A stretch of DNA of 64,000 bases from Pseudomonas californiensis (GCF_021147775.1 NZ_JAGTPK010000006.1:1-64000); one strand, 5' to 3'; positions 37,278 to 46,362 are shown, counted from the first letter of the stretch. Numbers and translations: made by a program. The notes: a model not told the origin generated them from the letters alone.

Positions 37278-37919
37278 TCAAGCCAGGTCTGTCAATTCTT
37301 GTTGGGTGTTCACGATCAGGATGCCCGTCCCTCTCATCTCGGCGAGCGCCTTGACGCACCCATCTTCACTGATGCCCCGGCATGCGGGCAGATACAGCAC
37401 CACATCAAATCCTGCAGCAACCAGTTGCATGGCTGTCGTTTTTACGCAGAAGTCGAGCGCAAGGCCACCGACGATGACCCGTTTGATGGCTCTGGACTTC
37501 AGGTATTCGATCACGCCGGTAGACAACTTCCCGGCAAAATCATGCCAGCAGGCACCGTAAGGATGAAGGTCCGGCTCGACCCCTTTGAACACGAAGAAAT
37601 CGTAGTCCAGAGGGGCCGGCAGTTCGTCCAGCAGTTTGAAGCCTTCGGTTCCGGGTACGCAGTGGCTGACCCAGGTCAGATCAGCGTGTGGCAGACCTGT
37701 CGGCTGGAGCATGTTCTCGTGGCCTTGAACGACCCAAGGGGCGTTGGCCGCATGAGCATCCTTGCTGCCCACCCGCACGCTGGCGAAGGTGGCCATGAAG
37801 TTCAGCTCCCCACCGATCTCGTCCCCGCCTGCCACCGGCAGTTCATCCGGACAGATGGGCGTAAAGGACTTCTGGGCGTCTACATCAAATGAAGCAGTCT
37901 GTTGCTTGGCAATGCTCAT
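37278..37919 (-). CDS. pncA: Nicotinamidase (isochorismatase-family hydrolase)
   Basis: This 213-residue enzyme hydrolyses nicotinamide to nicotinate. The start MSIAKQQTAS follows a GGAGG site, while the longer frame lacks one. The catalytic triad is visible: Asp in FDVDAQKSF, Lys in FVFKGVEPD, and Cys in GLALDFCVKTTAMQ. GSKDAH supplies metal ligands. It is the first gene of the salvage operon, 27 bases downstream of a palindrome shared with the divergent promoter. Confidence 0.92.
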   Translation of the reverse strand: MSIAKQQTASFDVDAQKSFTPICPDELPVAGGDEIGGELNFMATFASVRVGSKDAHAANAPWVVQGHENMLQPTGLPHADLTWVSHCVPGTEGFKLLDELPAPLDYDFFVFKGVEPDLHPYGACWHDFAGKLSTGVIEYLKSRAIKRVIVGGLALDFCVKTTAMQLVAAGFDVVLYLPACRGISEDGCVKALAEMRGTGILIVNTQQELTDLA

Positions 37920-37945
37920 CTCGGCTTCCTCCGTGTCATGGTGTA

Positions 37946-37968
37946 GATAGTACGTCTGATATACTATC
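37946..37968. promoter_or_regulatory. NrtR-type operator candidate near pncA
   Basis: GATAGTA and TACTATC flank nine bases, within the core ATAGT-N11-ACTAT (37947-37967). It lies just upstream of the pncA ribosome site, where repressor binding would block transcription. The same core with identical spacing occurs near the divergent gene at 38121. Confidence 0.6.
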
Positions 37969-38075
37969 AAGTCAACACCCTTTGAACAACACTTTTCCAT
38001 AAACCAAAAAAGATCGATTTATATAGAAATTACTGGCGTAAATACTTCCGTGCAGAGTGAGCAAGCCTCTGGATA

Positions 38076-38100
38076 ATATAGTCCACCACATGTACTATAT
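38076..38100. promoter_or_regulatory. NrtR-type operator candidate near the NadD-like gene
   Basis: ATATAGT and ACTATAT flank eleven bases; the core ATAGT-N11-ACTAT spans 38078-38098, identical in arms and spacing to the pncA site. It ends 20 bases before the start codon at 38121. Binding by the adjacent NrtR-like protein is inferred. Confidence 0.6.
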
Positions 38101-38120
38101 GAGCACACAGGAGAAACGCC

Positions 38121-38666
38121 ATGTACAAGCTCGCTCTCTACGGTGGTGCATTCAACCCACCCCATGCCGGCCATGCCAATGTGATGATCGAAGCCTCCAG
38201 ACAAGCAGAGCATGTGCTTGTAGCCCCTTCATACAGGCATCCATATGGCAAGGTGATGATGGATTACGAGACGCGTCTGGCGTGGCTCGGCACAATCACC
38301 GAGCGCATTCAGCTGCAGTGTGATTCGCCCGTCACCGCGAGCCCCCTCGAATACGCGTTGGCCCAGACGATGGAAGGCCCCATATACAGCTTCAACCTGC
38401 TCAGCCACGCCGCAGAGATCAACGGGATCGACCCCAAGTCAGTGGCGCTGGTGGTGGGCCCGGATGTCGCCGCTCTGCTCCCGACCTTCTACCTCGGGGC
38501 TGAGTTGATCGAGACGTTTTCGATCATTACCGTGGCAGAGCAGATCGGCGTGCGCAGCACCTTGATGCGCCAGTGCCTGGAGGCAGGTGACCCGATACCT
38601 GCGCACTGGATGGCACCGGGCATGGATCCGGTAGACTACAGAATTTACGCTTCAGAGACCGCTTGA
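38121..38666 (+). CDS. NadD-like nicotinate-nucleotide adenylyltransferase
   Basis: This 181-residue nucleotidyltransferase has the hallmark N-terminal GGAFNPPHAGH (about 8-18), which binds ATP phosphates. The later IGVRSTLMRQCLEAGD stands where the ISSTxIR motif of NadD is expected, but is only partly conserved. A NadD activity would join NaMN and ATP to give NaAD, the one step missing from pncA-pncB-nadE, so the locus would encode the whole route. The chromosome probably also has a housekeeping nadD. An AGGAG site precedes the start. A NadM-like activity on NMN is an alternative. Confidence 0.8.
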   Translation: MYKLALYGGAFNPPHAGHANVMIEASRQAEHVLVAPSYRHPYGKVMMDYETRLAWLGTITERIQLQCDSPVTASPLEYALAQTMEGPIYSFNLLSHAAEINGIDPKSVALVVGPDVAALLPTFYLGAELIETFSIITVAEQIGVRSTLMRQCLEAGDPIPAHWMAPGMDPVDYRIYASETA

Positions 38667-38668
38667 TC

Positions 38669-39385
38669 ATGAGCCCGACCGACCGCGAGCCGACCATGAG
38701 AATGGATTATCTGCACACCATTGATGTTGTCGTCATGCGCTTCAATCGCAAACATAGAGAGATCGAGGTGCTCCTGCACAAACGGCCCAGTGAGCCCTAT
38801 GCAGACCAATGGGCGCTGCCTGGCCTTGTCCTGAACGGTGCTGAGCGCGATGTCAGCATGGCTGAAGGCGTCAAGCGCCTGATCGGCTCGCCCAAGGTGG
38901 GGTTCGCTCAGGCCTATATTGAACAGGTAGGCACAGTGGGAGACGCGTTCCGCGACCCGCGTTGCTGGTCATCGTCAACCTTCTATCTGGCCATTGTCTC
39001 GGACGATACCGCCCTCTCCGACCGGCAAAGGTATGTACCCCTGACCTCGGTGCTGAGCCGTGAAACGCTGATGCCGTTCGATCACAACCACCTTGTGGAT
39101 CAGGTCGCGGATCGTCTGGTTTCAAAATCGCTCTACTCAAGCCTCCCCTTATTGTTTCTGGGCAACGAATTCAGTGCTCCTGAGGCCACTGCCATTTACT
39201 CGGTGGTGTTGGGCCGCGAGGTATTGAAGACCAGTATCCGGCAACGATTGATCAAGCTGACGGAGGAAGGTTATATCCAGGAAACGGGGCGCAAGAAGTC
39301 CGGGGAAGGCGTGGTAAAGGCTTCGGCAACAATGGAAACACTGCGCGCCGGAGAGATCTTTTATTTCGACAGGTCATTTGCATAG
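38669..39385 (+). CDS. nrtR: NrtR-type Nudix-related transcriptional regulator
   Basis: This protein of about 238 residues has an N-terminal Nudix fold (about 12-140) and a C-terminal winged helix (about 155-235: YSVVLGREVLKTSIRQRLIK, then LTEEGYIQETGRKK). The Nudix box is degenerate: after WALPGLVLNGAERD the catalytic REXXEE residues are absent, as in NrtR regulators that sense ADP-ribose instead of hydrolysing it. The start codon is uncertain (38669 or 38696). It follows the NadD-like gene directly, and paired palindromes lie in the divergent promoter region. Confidence 0.87.
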   Translation: MSPTDREPTMRMDYLHTIDVVVMRFNRKHREIEVLLHKRPSEPYADQWALPGLVLNGAERDVSMAEGVKRLIGSPKVGFAQAYIEQVGTVGDAFRDPRCWSSSTFYLAIVSDDTALSDRQRYVPLTSVLSRETLMPFDHNHLVDQVADRLVSKSLYSSLPLLFLGNEFSAPEATAIYSVVLGREVLKTSIRQRLIKLTEEGYIQETGRKKSGEGVVKASATMETLRAGEIFYFDRSFA

Positions 39386-39447
39386 CTGAAGTTGCGAAAA
39401 CCATTCATGCGCGTAATGCGCGAGTTTTATCAATCCATGAGATCCGC

Positions 39448-39981
39448 ATGAACACGCCTTTGAACGAACCTGTCGTCACCGTCCTGCTGGAAACCCCCTT
39501 CTTCGACGTGATCGATGTCAACGACGGCAGCCGCCCAGTGGGCAAGGGCTACAAGATTGTAAGAGAGCCCAAGGTCGTGAACGGGGTGGTCGTGTTACCC
39601 GTGCTTGCAGATGGCCGTATTGCACTGGCATCGCTGATGCGCCGGGCTATCGGGCAAGTCTCGATCGAGGCGCCGCGGGGCAAGATCGATGACGATGAGA
39701 CACCCGAGCAGGCTGCAGAACGCGAACTGCTCGAAGAACTGGGGATGAAGGCGCTGAAGGTCACGCTGGTCGGCAAGCTGCACAGCAACACATCGCTGCT
39801 TTCCAGTTCAGTGGCGGTTTGCGTGGCCTCTGTCAGCGGCGAAGTCGAAAGCGAGACGGATGGTGAGGTTGAGCACACGATGATCAAGTCGATGCAAGAG
39901 ATCAAGGCCATGATCGGTCGGGGCGAGATTACTGATGGGCATACCTTGTCGGCACTGATGATGCTGATTTGCCAGGCTTAA
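39448..39981 (+). CDS. Nudix hydrolase, probable ADP-ribose pyrophosphatase
   Basis: This 177-residue enzyme has a perfect Nudix box: GKIDDDE, then seven residues, then RELLEELGM (GX5EX7REUXEEXGU). Upstream APRG precedes the box, as in ADP-ribose pyrophosphatases. Such an enzyme would remove ADP-ribose, the usual effector of NrtR, so it could reset the regulator encoded 62 bases upstream. Substrate specificity is inferred from context. Confidence 0.88.
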   Translation: MNTPLNEPVVTVLLETPFFDVIDVNDGSRPVGKGYKIVREPKVVNGVVVLPVLADGRIALASLMRRAIGQVSIEAPRGKIDDDETPEQAAERELLEELGMKALKVTLVGKLHSNTSLLSSSVAVCVASVSGEVESETDGEVEHTMIKSMQEIKAMIGRGEITDGHTLSALMMLICQA

Positions 39982-40010
39982 GACTGAGCTGATTCTGTAA
40001 GGGTTGGAGT

Positions 40011-40028
40011 CAGCCCGGGCTGTTTTTT
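40011..40028 (+). terminator. Terminator after the Nudix gene
   Basis: The palindrome CAGCCCGGGCTG is followed directly by six T. It lies 30 bases after the Nudix stop codon and ends the NadD-like/nrtR/Nudix unit. The stem is short, so efficiency is uncertain. Confidence 0.65.
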
Positions 40029-40182
40029 GGAATGGGGATTGAGCTGTATGCGCGTTCGACTCAGGTCACTTTTTCGCCCTTACGACGCCCTGTTTTGAAA
40101 ATATCAAAGCAGGCAAAGTCCTCAGCTCCGGTTGGGTCCGCCTGCGGCGGATTCCGTCGTCCTGACACTGATCTGGCGGTCG

Positions 40183-40415
40183 CTGCACCTTGCCTCGCAT
40201 TCTGTGGCGTGAAGGCTATTGGGTAGAAGAGCGCTATTTTTTCTGAGCGTACCGGGCTGGTGTTTCTTTGATCCTTTTTGGGATTTGCGTTGAACATTCT
40301 GGTGCCTTCGTCAGCAAGCTGACTCAGGTGCGCTCCAACAGACCTGGAGCTCAACTTGAAATCAGGCGCTCAAGTGGGAGCGAGCCGGGCGGCGCTCCGT
40401 TTGCTCGCGAAGACT
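40183..40415 (+). repeat. Intergenic repeat, copy 2
   Basis: This is the same block order as copy 1 at 80-353 and in the same orientation, but shorter. The gap 40029-40716 in which it lies contains no gene I can support. Open frames across it (for example 40356-40628) lack ribosome sites and are low-complexity by-products of the repeat. Confidence 0.65.
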
Positions 40416-40716
40416 GATTTGAAGACACTGCATCAATCCCGGATGTGCCCGATTCTCGCCTTCCTCTGCCCTTGCCTTCGATCCAACGCCAATCACACGC
40501 ATCGAAGGCCAAACGCAGGCGTCAAGACCCGCCATGCAGTAACAGCCCAAAAACGACAATCGTGTCTGCATGCGCCATTGCGCTCAAGAATGCCGGGGCG
40601 AAGCCGATCGCCTATTGGTACACCATAAGACACGCTCCAGGTCATCACTTGGGTCGACAGACTGCAGGAATGCAGCGTTCAACACGTGCGGCAGTAATGG
40701 ACACTCCGGAGCTCAC

Positions 40717-42657
40717 ATGAATATCAAACAGAAATTGACCTGGGCTTTCGCGGTGATCGCGTGCTTGCCCATCCTTGTTGTGGCCGCGATCGTGATCGTG
40801 AATCTGCGCGACGAGGCGACCAATGACTTTGTCGACAGCAGCAGCCGTGAAATACGGCAGGTCGACAACGCCATGCAGCTGTTTTTTGATGGCATCACCC
40901 AGAACGTCAACTACATTGCAGCCCACCCGCTCATCGCGGGCGCTGGCGACGATTTCAGAAACTACTCGGGCGCCGCTCCCACGCCTCAGTCGGATAACGA
41001 CAAGCAAGCAACCGAGCTGTTCGCCAGTATTGCCAAGGCCCACCCAGCCTACTCTTATGTGTCCTACGGACTGGTCAACGGCAGCTACATCATGACGCCC
41101 GAAGACCCGAAAATGAGCAACTACGATCCGCGCGTGCGTCCGTGGTACAAGACTGCCATGGCCAATGTCGGCAAAACCGTGCGCAGCGATGCGTACTACT
41201 GGGCCAACGATGATGCCGTGCTGGTCAGCACTATCCGCGCGATCCCCAACAAGCTGGGCAGCCCGGGCGGCGTGGTCAATATCGACGTATCGCTCAAGCA
41301 GCTGACCAACATCGTCAAACAGATAAAGCTGGGCGAAAGCGGTTACCTGATGCTGATGGAAAAGAACGGCACGGTGCTGGTCGATCCCAAGCAGCCGGAG
41401 CACAATTTCAAGAAGCTGGGTGACCTGGGCGACGGTTTCGCCGAGCTGGCCAAGACCAGCTCCGGGCTGGTTGAGCTGACGCTGAATGGCGAGCGCTACA
41501 TGGCCAATGTCTACCCCTCCGATCAACTGGGCTGGAATTTCATTGGCCTGATCAAACAGGACGAAGTGATGGGCTCGGCCACACGCCTGACCTGGCTGAT
41601 CGGGATCATCGCGGCGGTACTCGCTCTGGTCTTCGCGATTGTTGGCGCCAGCTTCGCCAGTGTCATCGTTCGCCCGATCCACAGCGTGTCCACTGGCCTT
41701 GAAGGCATTGCCGGTGGCGATGGCGATCTGACTCAGAACCTGGCGGTACGCGGCAGCGATGAAACGGCGCAACTGGCCGGCTGGTTCAACAAGTTCCTGA
41801 CCGCGATTCGCAACCTGATTCAGCACATTGGCCAGGCGGCAGGCAAGATTCTCGAGGCATCGCACAGCTCGACTCGCGTCTCCAACGATATGGCAGAGGC
41901 CGCTGGACGTCAGCGTGAGGCAGTGGACATGGTGTCGACCGCGTTTCATGAGATGGTCGCGACTTCCAACGAAGTGGCCCGCTCCTGCAGCCAGGCCGCC
42001 GACTCGGCAGACAGCGGTCAGCAGCAGGCACGCGAAGGCCAGCGGCAGATTGACGAGGCAGTGCGCAGCGTAGACCAGTTGAGTGAAGAGCTGGCCCGTT
42101 CGGCGAAAGACATGACCCAGCTGGAAAAAGACAGCAACGGTATCCAGTCGATTCTGAACACCATCCGCTCGATCGCCGAGCAGACCAACCTGCTGGCCCT
42201 TAACGCAGCCATCGAAGCGGCACGGGCCGGCGAACAGGGTCGCGGGTTTGCCGTGGTGGCCGATGAAGTCCGGGCGCTGGCCAAACGCACTGCTGACTCG
42301 ACCGCCGAAATCGATAGCCTGCTGGGCAACCTTGCCAAACGCACAGCCTCAGTGGCACAGCAGATGCACGCCAGCCTGGAGGTGTCACAGCAATCGGTGA
42401 CCAAGATCGGCCAGGCGCGCAGCAGTTTCGGACAGATTCGAGAGTCGGTGGATGTGATTCGCGACATGAACACCCAGATTGCGACCGCCGCTGAAGAGCA
42501 GCATCAGGTCGCCGAAGACATCAATCGGCACATCAGCCAGATCCATGGCGATGCGCAACTGATTGCCGACCTGTCAGACTCGGCGCGTGCCGACTCCGGC
42601 AGTCTGGCCTCACTCTCCAACGAGCTGGATGCGCTGGTGCGCAAGTTCAAGACCTGA
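40717..42657 (+). CDS. Methyl-accepting chemotaxis protein with dCache sensor
   Basis: This is a 646-residue chemoreceptor. The start [10 protein letters not shown] gives a proper first membrane helix (about 9-30); the longer frame does not. The periplasmic double-Cache domain (about 35-275) includes [13 protein letters not shown] and then [13 protein letters not shown], matching the Arg-X-Trp-Tyr ... Asp pattern typical of amino-acid-binding dCache receptors. A second helix (about 288-310) leads to HAMP ([20 protein letters not shown]) and a signalling domain with the hairpin tip [20 protein letters not shown]. Amino acids or amines are plausible ligands, not proven. Confidence 0.92.
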   Translation: MNIKQKLTWAFAVIACLPILVVAAIVIVNLRDEATNDFVDSSSREIRQVDNAMQLFFDGITQNVNYIAAHPLIAGAGDDFRNYSGAAPTPQSDNDKQATELFASIAKAHPAYSYVSYGLVNGSYIMTPEDPKMSNYDPRVRPWYKTAMANVGKTVRSDAYYWANDDAVLVSTIRAIPNKLGSPGGVVNIDVSLKQLTNIVKQIKLGESGYLMLMEKNGTVLVDPKQPEHNFKKLGDLGDGFAELAKTSSGLVELTLNGERYMANVYPSDQLGWNFIGLIKQDEVMGSATRLTWLIGIIAAVLALVFAIVGASFASVIVRPIHSVSTGLEGIAGGDGDLTQNLAVRGSDETAQLAGWFNKFLTAIRNLIQHIGQAAGKILEASHSSTRVSNDMAEAAGRQREAVDMVSTAFHEMVATSNEVARSCSQAADSADSGQQQAREGQRQIDEAVRSVDQLSEELARSAKDMTQLEKDSNGIQSILNTIRSIAEQTNLLALNAAIEAARAGEQGRGFAVVADEVRALAKRTADSTAEIDSLLGNLAKRTASVAQQMHASLEVSQQSVTKIGQARSSFGQIRESVDVIRDMNTQIATAAEEQHQVAEDINRHISQIHGDAQLIADLSDSARADSGSLASLSNELDALVRKFKT

Positions 42658-42667
42658 TCAACGCCGC

Positions 42668-42706
42668 GGTCTTCAGCGTGCGTCCAAGGGTGTCGCGCTG
42701 AGGACC
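42668..42706. terminator. Stem-loop between convergent chemoreceptor and LysR genes
   Basis: GGTCTTCAGCG (42668-42678) pairs with CGCTGAGGACC (42696-42706), with one G-T pair, in the 50-base gap between two convergent genes. It has no T tract. A bidirectional terminator role is plausible. Confidence 0.4.
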
Positions 42707-42707
42707 A

Positions 42708-43607
42708 CTACCCGCGCAGTAACGGGTCCGTATCGAACCACTGTCGCAGAAAATCCAGCATGGTGCGCAAGGTTGCGGACTGGTGATGCCGCGATGTGTA
42801 GATGCCATGTACCCCAAGCGCTTGGGGCTGATACTCGGGCATTAACGCGATCAGCTTGCCGCTGGCAATCAGCGGTGCAGCAGAATGCAAAGGCTGCAGG
42901 GCAATACCCGCGCCCGCGACGGCTGCTTCCAGCAAAACCACTGAATCATTGGCGCTCAGGTTGCCGCCCACCGGCACGCTGAGCGGTTGCTGTTCATGGG
43001 TGAACGTCCACAGGCTTTTACCGAAGTATGAATACGTCAGGCAGGTGTGCCCGCTCAGTTCCTGCGGACGCTGCGGTGTGCCTCGTATGGCCAGGTAAGC
43101 GGGCGACGCGCAGACCACCGATCGGCAGCTCCCCAGCGGGCGAGCAATCAGGTTGGGGTCCAGTTGATTGGTGATGCGGATCGCCAGATCGATACGCTCA
43201 CGCACCAGATCCACCGCCTCGTTGCCGATCAGCAAATCCACCGAAGTGCCGGGGTAGCGCTGCAGGTAAGCGGTCACAGCGGGCGCCAGCGCGGCCAGTG
43301 CGAGAGATTGGGAGCAGGCAATGCGTAACATGCCGCGCGGCTCGTCTGCGTGAGTATCCGCCGCCATGGGCACAGCGTCGGCCAGCGCCAGCAGTTGCTG
43401 ACAGCGTTCAAGCGTGACCTCCCCGGCGGCGGTGAGCCCCAGCTTGCGTGTGGTGCGATGCAGCAGGCGGGCCCCGGCCCATGTTTCCATCTGCGCCAGA
43501 TAACGCGTGACCATCGCACGCGACATGTCCAGGGCATCGGCAGCGGCAATCAGGCTGCCCCGCTCGTTGATCGCGATAAAGACCCGCGCAGCCATGATGC
43601 GATCCAT
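42708..43607 (-). CDS. LysR-family transcriptional regulator
   Basis: This is a 299-residue regulator. The N-terminal winged helix-turn-helix has FIAINERGSLIAAADALDMS and then MVTRYLAQMETWAGARLLHR (about 8-50). The effector domain (about 88-295) begins at RGMLRIACSQSLALAALAPA. It is divergent from the metallo-beta-lactamase-fold gene at 43715 with a 107-base gap, the usual layout for a LysR protein that controls its neighbour. The inducer is unknown. Confidence 0.9.
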   Translation of the reverse strand: MDRIMAARVFIAINERGSLIAAADALDMSRAMVTRYLAQMETWAGARLLHRTTRKLGLTAAGEVTLERCQQLLALADAVPMAADTHADEPRGMLRIACSQSLALAALAPAVTAYLQRYPGTSVDLLIGNEAVDLVRERIDLAIRITNQLDPNLIARPLGSCRSVVCASPAYLAIRGTPQRPQELSGHTCLTYSYFGKSLWTFTHEQQPLSVPVGGNLSANDSVVLLEAAVAGAGIALQPLHSAAPLIASGKLIALMPEYQPQALGVHGIYTSRHHQSATLRTMLDFLRQWFDTDPLLRG

Positions 43608-43714
43608 GATTCGTCCGATTCAGGCAACCAATAGTTGCGGATAGTGAGGTTTTTGTTTCACTTTACGCAACCTAATATGGCGACCTCTTGCCTGCATTGA
43701 AAAGGTCGTTCCCC

Positions 43715-44590
43715 ATGTTGCGCAGCTCCCTGCTTGCCCTCACCTTCGCTGCTGTCTTTCCGCTGGCGGCACACGCCGCTGACCCATTGGCGATAGAGGT
43801 CTACAACCCGGCCGAAAATGCCGTCTTCCCGGTGTCATCCGAACTCATCACTGGCAAGCACGATGCGGTGCTGATCGATGCCCAGTTCCAGCGCAACGAC
43901 GCGCAGGCACTTGTGGACAAGATCAAGACCAGCGGCAAGAAACTCACTACGGTCTATATCAGCCACAGCGATCCGGATTACTACTTCGGTCTGGACGTGA
44001 TTCAGGCGGCATTCCCCGACGCAAAGATTGTTGCCAGCGCCCCCACCGTCAAAGCGATCAAAGCCTCGATGCAAGGCAAGCTCACCCACTGGGGGCCGAT
44101 CCTCAAAGACAACGCACCGGCCAAGCTGGTGCTGCCTGAAGTGCTCAAGGGCGACTATCTGACGCTGGAAGGCCAGCCCCTGCAGATCAAAGGCCTGAAC
44201 GGTCCGACGCCAGAGCGCACGTATGTGTGGATTCCATCGCTCAAGGCAGTGGTCGGTGGCGTAGTGGTGTCCAGCGGCATTCACGTGTGGGTGGCTGACA
44301 CCCAGACGCTGAAATCCCGTCAGGACTGGCTGACCACGCTCAAGGGCATCGAAGCGTTGAAACCGGTCACCGTCATTCCCGGTCATTATCTGGGCCCTGT
44401 GCCTGAAGGCACCAAGGCGGTGACCTTCACCGCCGACTACCTGAAGTCCTTCGACGAAAACGCCGCAAAAGCCAAGGACGCTGCCGCACTCATCGACGCG
44501 ATGCAGAAAGCCTGGCCGCAACTGGCCGAGCCCGGCTCGCTGGAACTGGGCGCCAAAGTGGTCAAGGGCGAGGCCAAGTGGCCGCAGTGA
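43715..44590 (+). CDS. Secreted metallo-beta-lactamase-fold protein with altered metal motif
   Basis: This is a 291-residue protein with a signal peptide ending AHAA (about residue 18); the start chosen is MLRSSLLALT. The fold is seen in AVLIDAQFQ, TVYISHSDPDYYFGLDVIQA, and the later VIPGHYLGPVPEG. The standard HxHxDH signature is replaced by HSDPDY: the first His and central Asp remain, while the second and last His are Asp and Tyr. Zinc binding is therefore reduced or different. It is probably under control of the divergent LysR gene. The substrate is unknown. Confidence 0.82.
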   Translation: MLRSSLLALTFAAVFPLAAHAADPLAIEVYNPAENAVFPVSSELITGKHDAVLIDAQFQRNDAQALVDKIKTSGKKLTTVYISHSDPDYYFGLDVIQAAFPDAKIVASAPTVKAIKASMQGKLTHWGPILKDNAPAKLVLPEVLKGDYLTLEGQPLQIKGLNGPTPERTYVWIPSLKAVVGGVVVSSGIHVWVADTQTLKSRQDWLTTLKGIEALKPVTVIPGHYLGPVPEGTKAVTFTADYLKSFDENAAKAKDAAALIDAMQKAWPQLAEPGSLELGAKVVKGEAKWPQ

Positions 44591-44627
44591 TCCGCATGCA
44601 GACGTTGTAAAAGATTGAGCATGGAGG

Positions 44628-44657
44628 GCTGGCACGGACTACCGCGCCAGCTCTTTT
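44628..44657 (+). terminator. Terminator after the metallo-beta-lactamase-fold gene
   Basis: GCTGGC (44628-44633) pairs with GCCAGC (44646-44651), followed by TCTTTT. It lies between this gene and the convergent azlD. Confidence 0.45.
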
Positions 44658-44680
44658 CAAAGTCACGGATGCCGCTCGGA

Positions 44681-45001
44681 TCAGGCGTCTGGAAAAAGCC
44701 AGCGAAAGCCATAGAAACAGCACATGCCCAGCAGCACGCTGGTGAGTACCCGCCGGGTCCACAACATCAGGCAGACGGTACAGAGCGCACCCAACAGATA
44801 GGGATTGGTCAGGTTCAGATCAAGCCGATGTTCAGGTAAAAATATGATCGGGCCGCAAATGGCCGTGAGCATGCCGGGCACCGCAAAGCTCAGAAAGTCA
44901 CGTGCGTTGCGACCAAGAACAAACGGCAGCCGTGGTTCCAGAAACACGTAGCGGTTGAAGAAAACCGCCAGCCCCATGCCGATGATGACCGCAAAAATCA
45001 T
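44681..45001 (-). CDS. azlD: AzlD-like branched-chain amino acid exporter small subunit
   Basis: This 106-residue membrane protein has three to four hydrophobic helices (MIFAVIIGMGLAVFFNRYVF at the start; LLGALCTVCLMLW; LTSVLLGMCCFYGFRW near the end). AzlD pairs with AzlC in export of branched-chain amino acids and analogues. I start at MIFAVIIGMG: this ATG overlaps, as ATGA, the stop codon that the azlC reading frame would reach if its internal stop were read through. Confidence 0.82.
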   Translation of the reverse strand: MIFAVIIGMGLAVFFNRYVFLEPRLPFVLGRNARDFLSFAVPGMLTAICGPIIFLPEHRLDLNLTNPYLLGALCTVCLMLWTRRVLTSVLLGMCCFYGFRWLFPDA

Positions 45002-45699
45002 GATGCCTCCTGCCCCAGCATGCGTTTGCACAGAAAACCACACGTCATGCCTGCCAACCCGGCCAATACCAGTGCCGCGCCCCATTACCAGTAGCTGAAG
45101 AGCACCGAACAGAACAATGAAACTGCCACGCAGACCACCACCGGGACGTTTCGCACCAGCGGCGTGACCAGCGCAATAAAGGTCGCGATGATCGAGAACT
45201 CAAGCCCCAGGTGTTCAAGACCGGGGAAGCTGTTACCCAGCACGATACCCATCAGCGTAAACAGGTTCCAGAGCAGATAGAACGTCAGGCCGACGCCCAG
45301 CGCGAACCAGCGATTGAATGTCGCACCGCCATGGTGGCTGTTGAGCGCGAAGAATTCATCGGTGAGCAGAAACCCCAGACTCATCCGCCAACGCAGCGGC
45401 AGCGTCGAGAGTGTCGGACGCATGTGCAGGCCATACAGCAGATGCTGTGAGGTCAACAGCAGTGTTGTCAGCAGAATCGAACCAATACCCGCGCCACTCT
45501 TCAACATGCCGATCGCTACCAGTTGCGCGGCCCCGGCAAATACAATGGCCGACAGGCCCTGGCTTTCCACCGGACTCAGATTGGCTTCTATAGCGAGGGA
45601 GCCTGCCAGAAGCCCCCACGGAGCGCAGGCCAGGGACAGCGGCAGCACTGCGATTGCCCCTTGGCTGAAAGCCTGAAAAGAAGATGAAGTTTGAAGCAT
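44998..45699 (-). pseudogene. azlC: azlC with in-frame premature stop (branched-chain amino acid exporter large subunit)
   Basis: AzlC is the main exporter subunit. The frame from MLQTSSSFQA encodes family sequence (ACAPWGLLAGSLAIEANLSP, QHLLYGLHMRP, FLLTDEFFALNSHHGG) and stops at TAA (45085-45087) after FSYW. Without a frame change, the next 28 codons read WGAALVLAGLAGMTCGFLCK and eight more residues, a plausible last membrane helix, and end at 44998 in an ATGA overlap with azlD. One base change (for example CAA to TAA) explains this. The truncated 204-residue product might keep some function, but it lacks the last helix. Confidence 0.75.
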
Positions 45700-45826
45700 G
45701 GACCTGCACACAAATAGGAAAGAGCACGATCTTCTCAGAAACCGGTATCAAGGTCTCCAGGCGTCTGGCCAGCAGTACACCTTTAACGCCTTGGCTTTTC
45801 GTATGCAGGTCAAGCATGCACGCGGC

Positions 45827-46351
45827 TCAAAGCCTGGATTTTGCCAGTGCGAGCAGCTTGAGCAGGCCGCCGTCAAAGATAAACGTTTCGGTCCAGGCAA
45901 CACTCATCGGTATGAAATGCCCCTCAAGCCCAGTGAGCTGGCGACCACGCGACCAGTTGTTGACGATGTAACCCGGCTCGTCGTCCCCGCCAACCGCCAT
46001 GCCTCTTTCCAACGTCAGCATTTCATCTCCCACTGCTTCAGGGACGGTGGACATGAAACGGGTGGGACGGTCACCGACTGGCTTGCGAAATTCACGAATG
46101 GCTGGCGCGAACCAGTCCAGAAACATCAGCGGAAAATCGTTCTGCTCATACACCGGGCCTTGACCGTCGGGTTGATCATAACGCCGAACAATCGATAACC
46201 TGCCGTGATTATCAAAGAATAGATAATGCTCGTTCGGTACTGACATATTCAATTTTTCGCTGAGCAGTCTGACGCCTGGTGGTGGAGCTATCGGATTCTG
46301 AATCGGCTCCAGCGGCGTTTTCAGAGGATAACGCTCAGCCCTTCTCCACAT
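45827..46351 (-). CDS. Hypothetical protein at the 3' end of the helicase-topoisomerase operon
   Basis: This is a 174-residue soluble protein starting 11 bases after the preceding gene, with an AAGGCGG site, so it is probably the fifth gene of the operon. An alternative start at MSVPNEHYLF would shorten it by 35 residues. It contains YLFFDNHGRLSIVRRYDQ and FLDWFAPAIREF; the C-terminal region is hydrophobic but has no clear membrane helix. No family is recognised. It could also be an independent neighbour carried along with the operon. Confidence 0.6.
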   Translation of the reverse strand: MWRRAERYPLKTPLEPIQNPIAPPPGVRLLSEKLNMSVPNEHYLFFDNHGRLSIVRRYDQPDGQGPVYEQNDFPLMFLDWFAPAIREFRKPVGDRPTRFMSTVPEAVGDEMLTLERGMAVGGDDEPGYIVNNWSRGRQLTGLEGHFIPMSVAWTETFIFDGGLLKLLALAKSRL

Positions 46352-46362
46352 GATCGGCCGCC

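Noticed and set aside
40356..40628. 90-codon frame in the gap before the dCache receptor
   Set aside because: It starts in the repeat element and lacks coding features.
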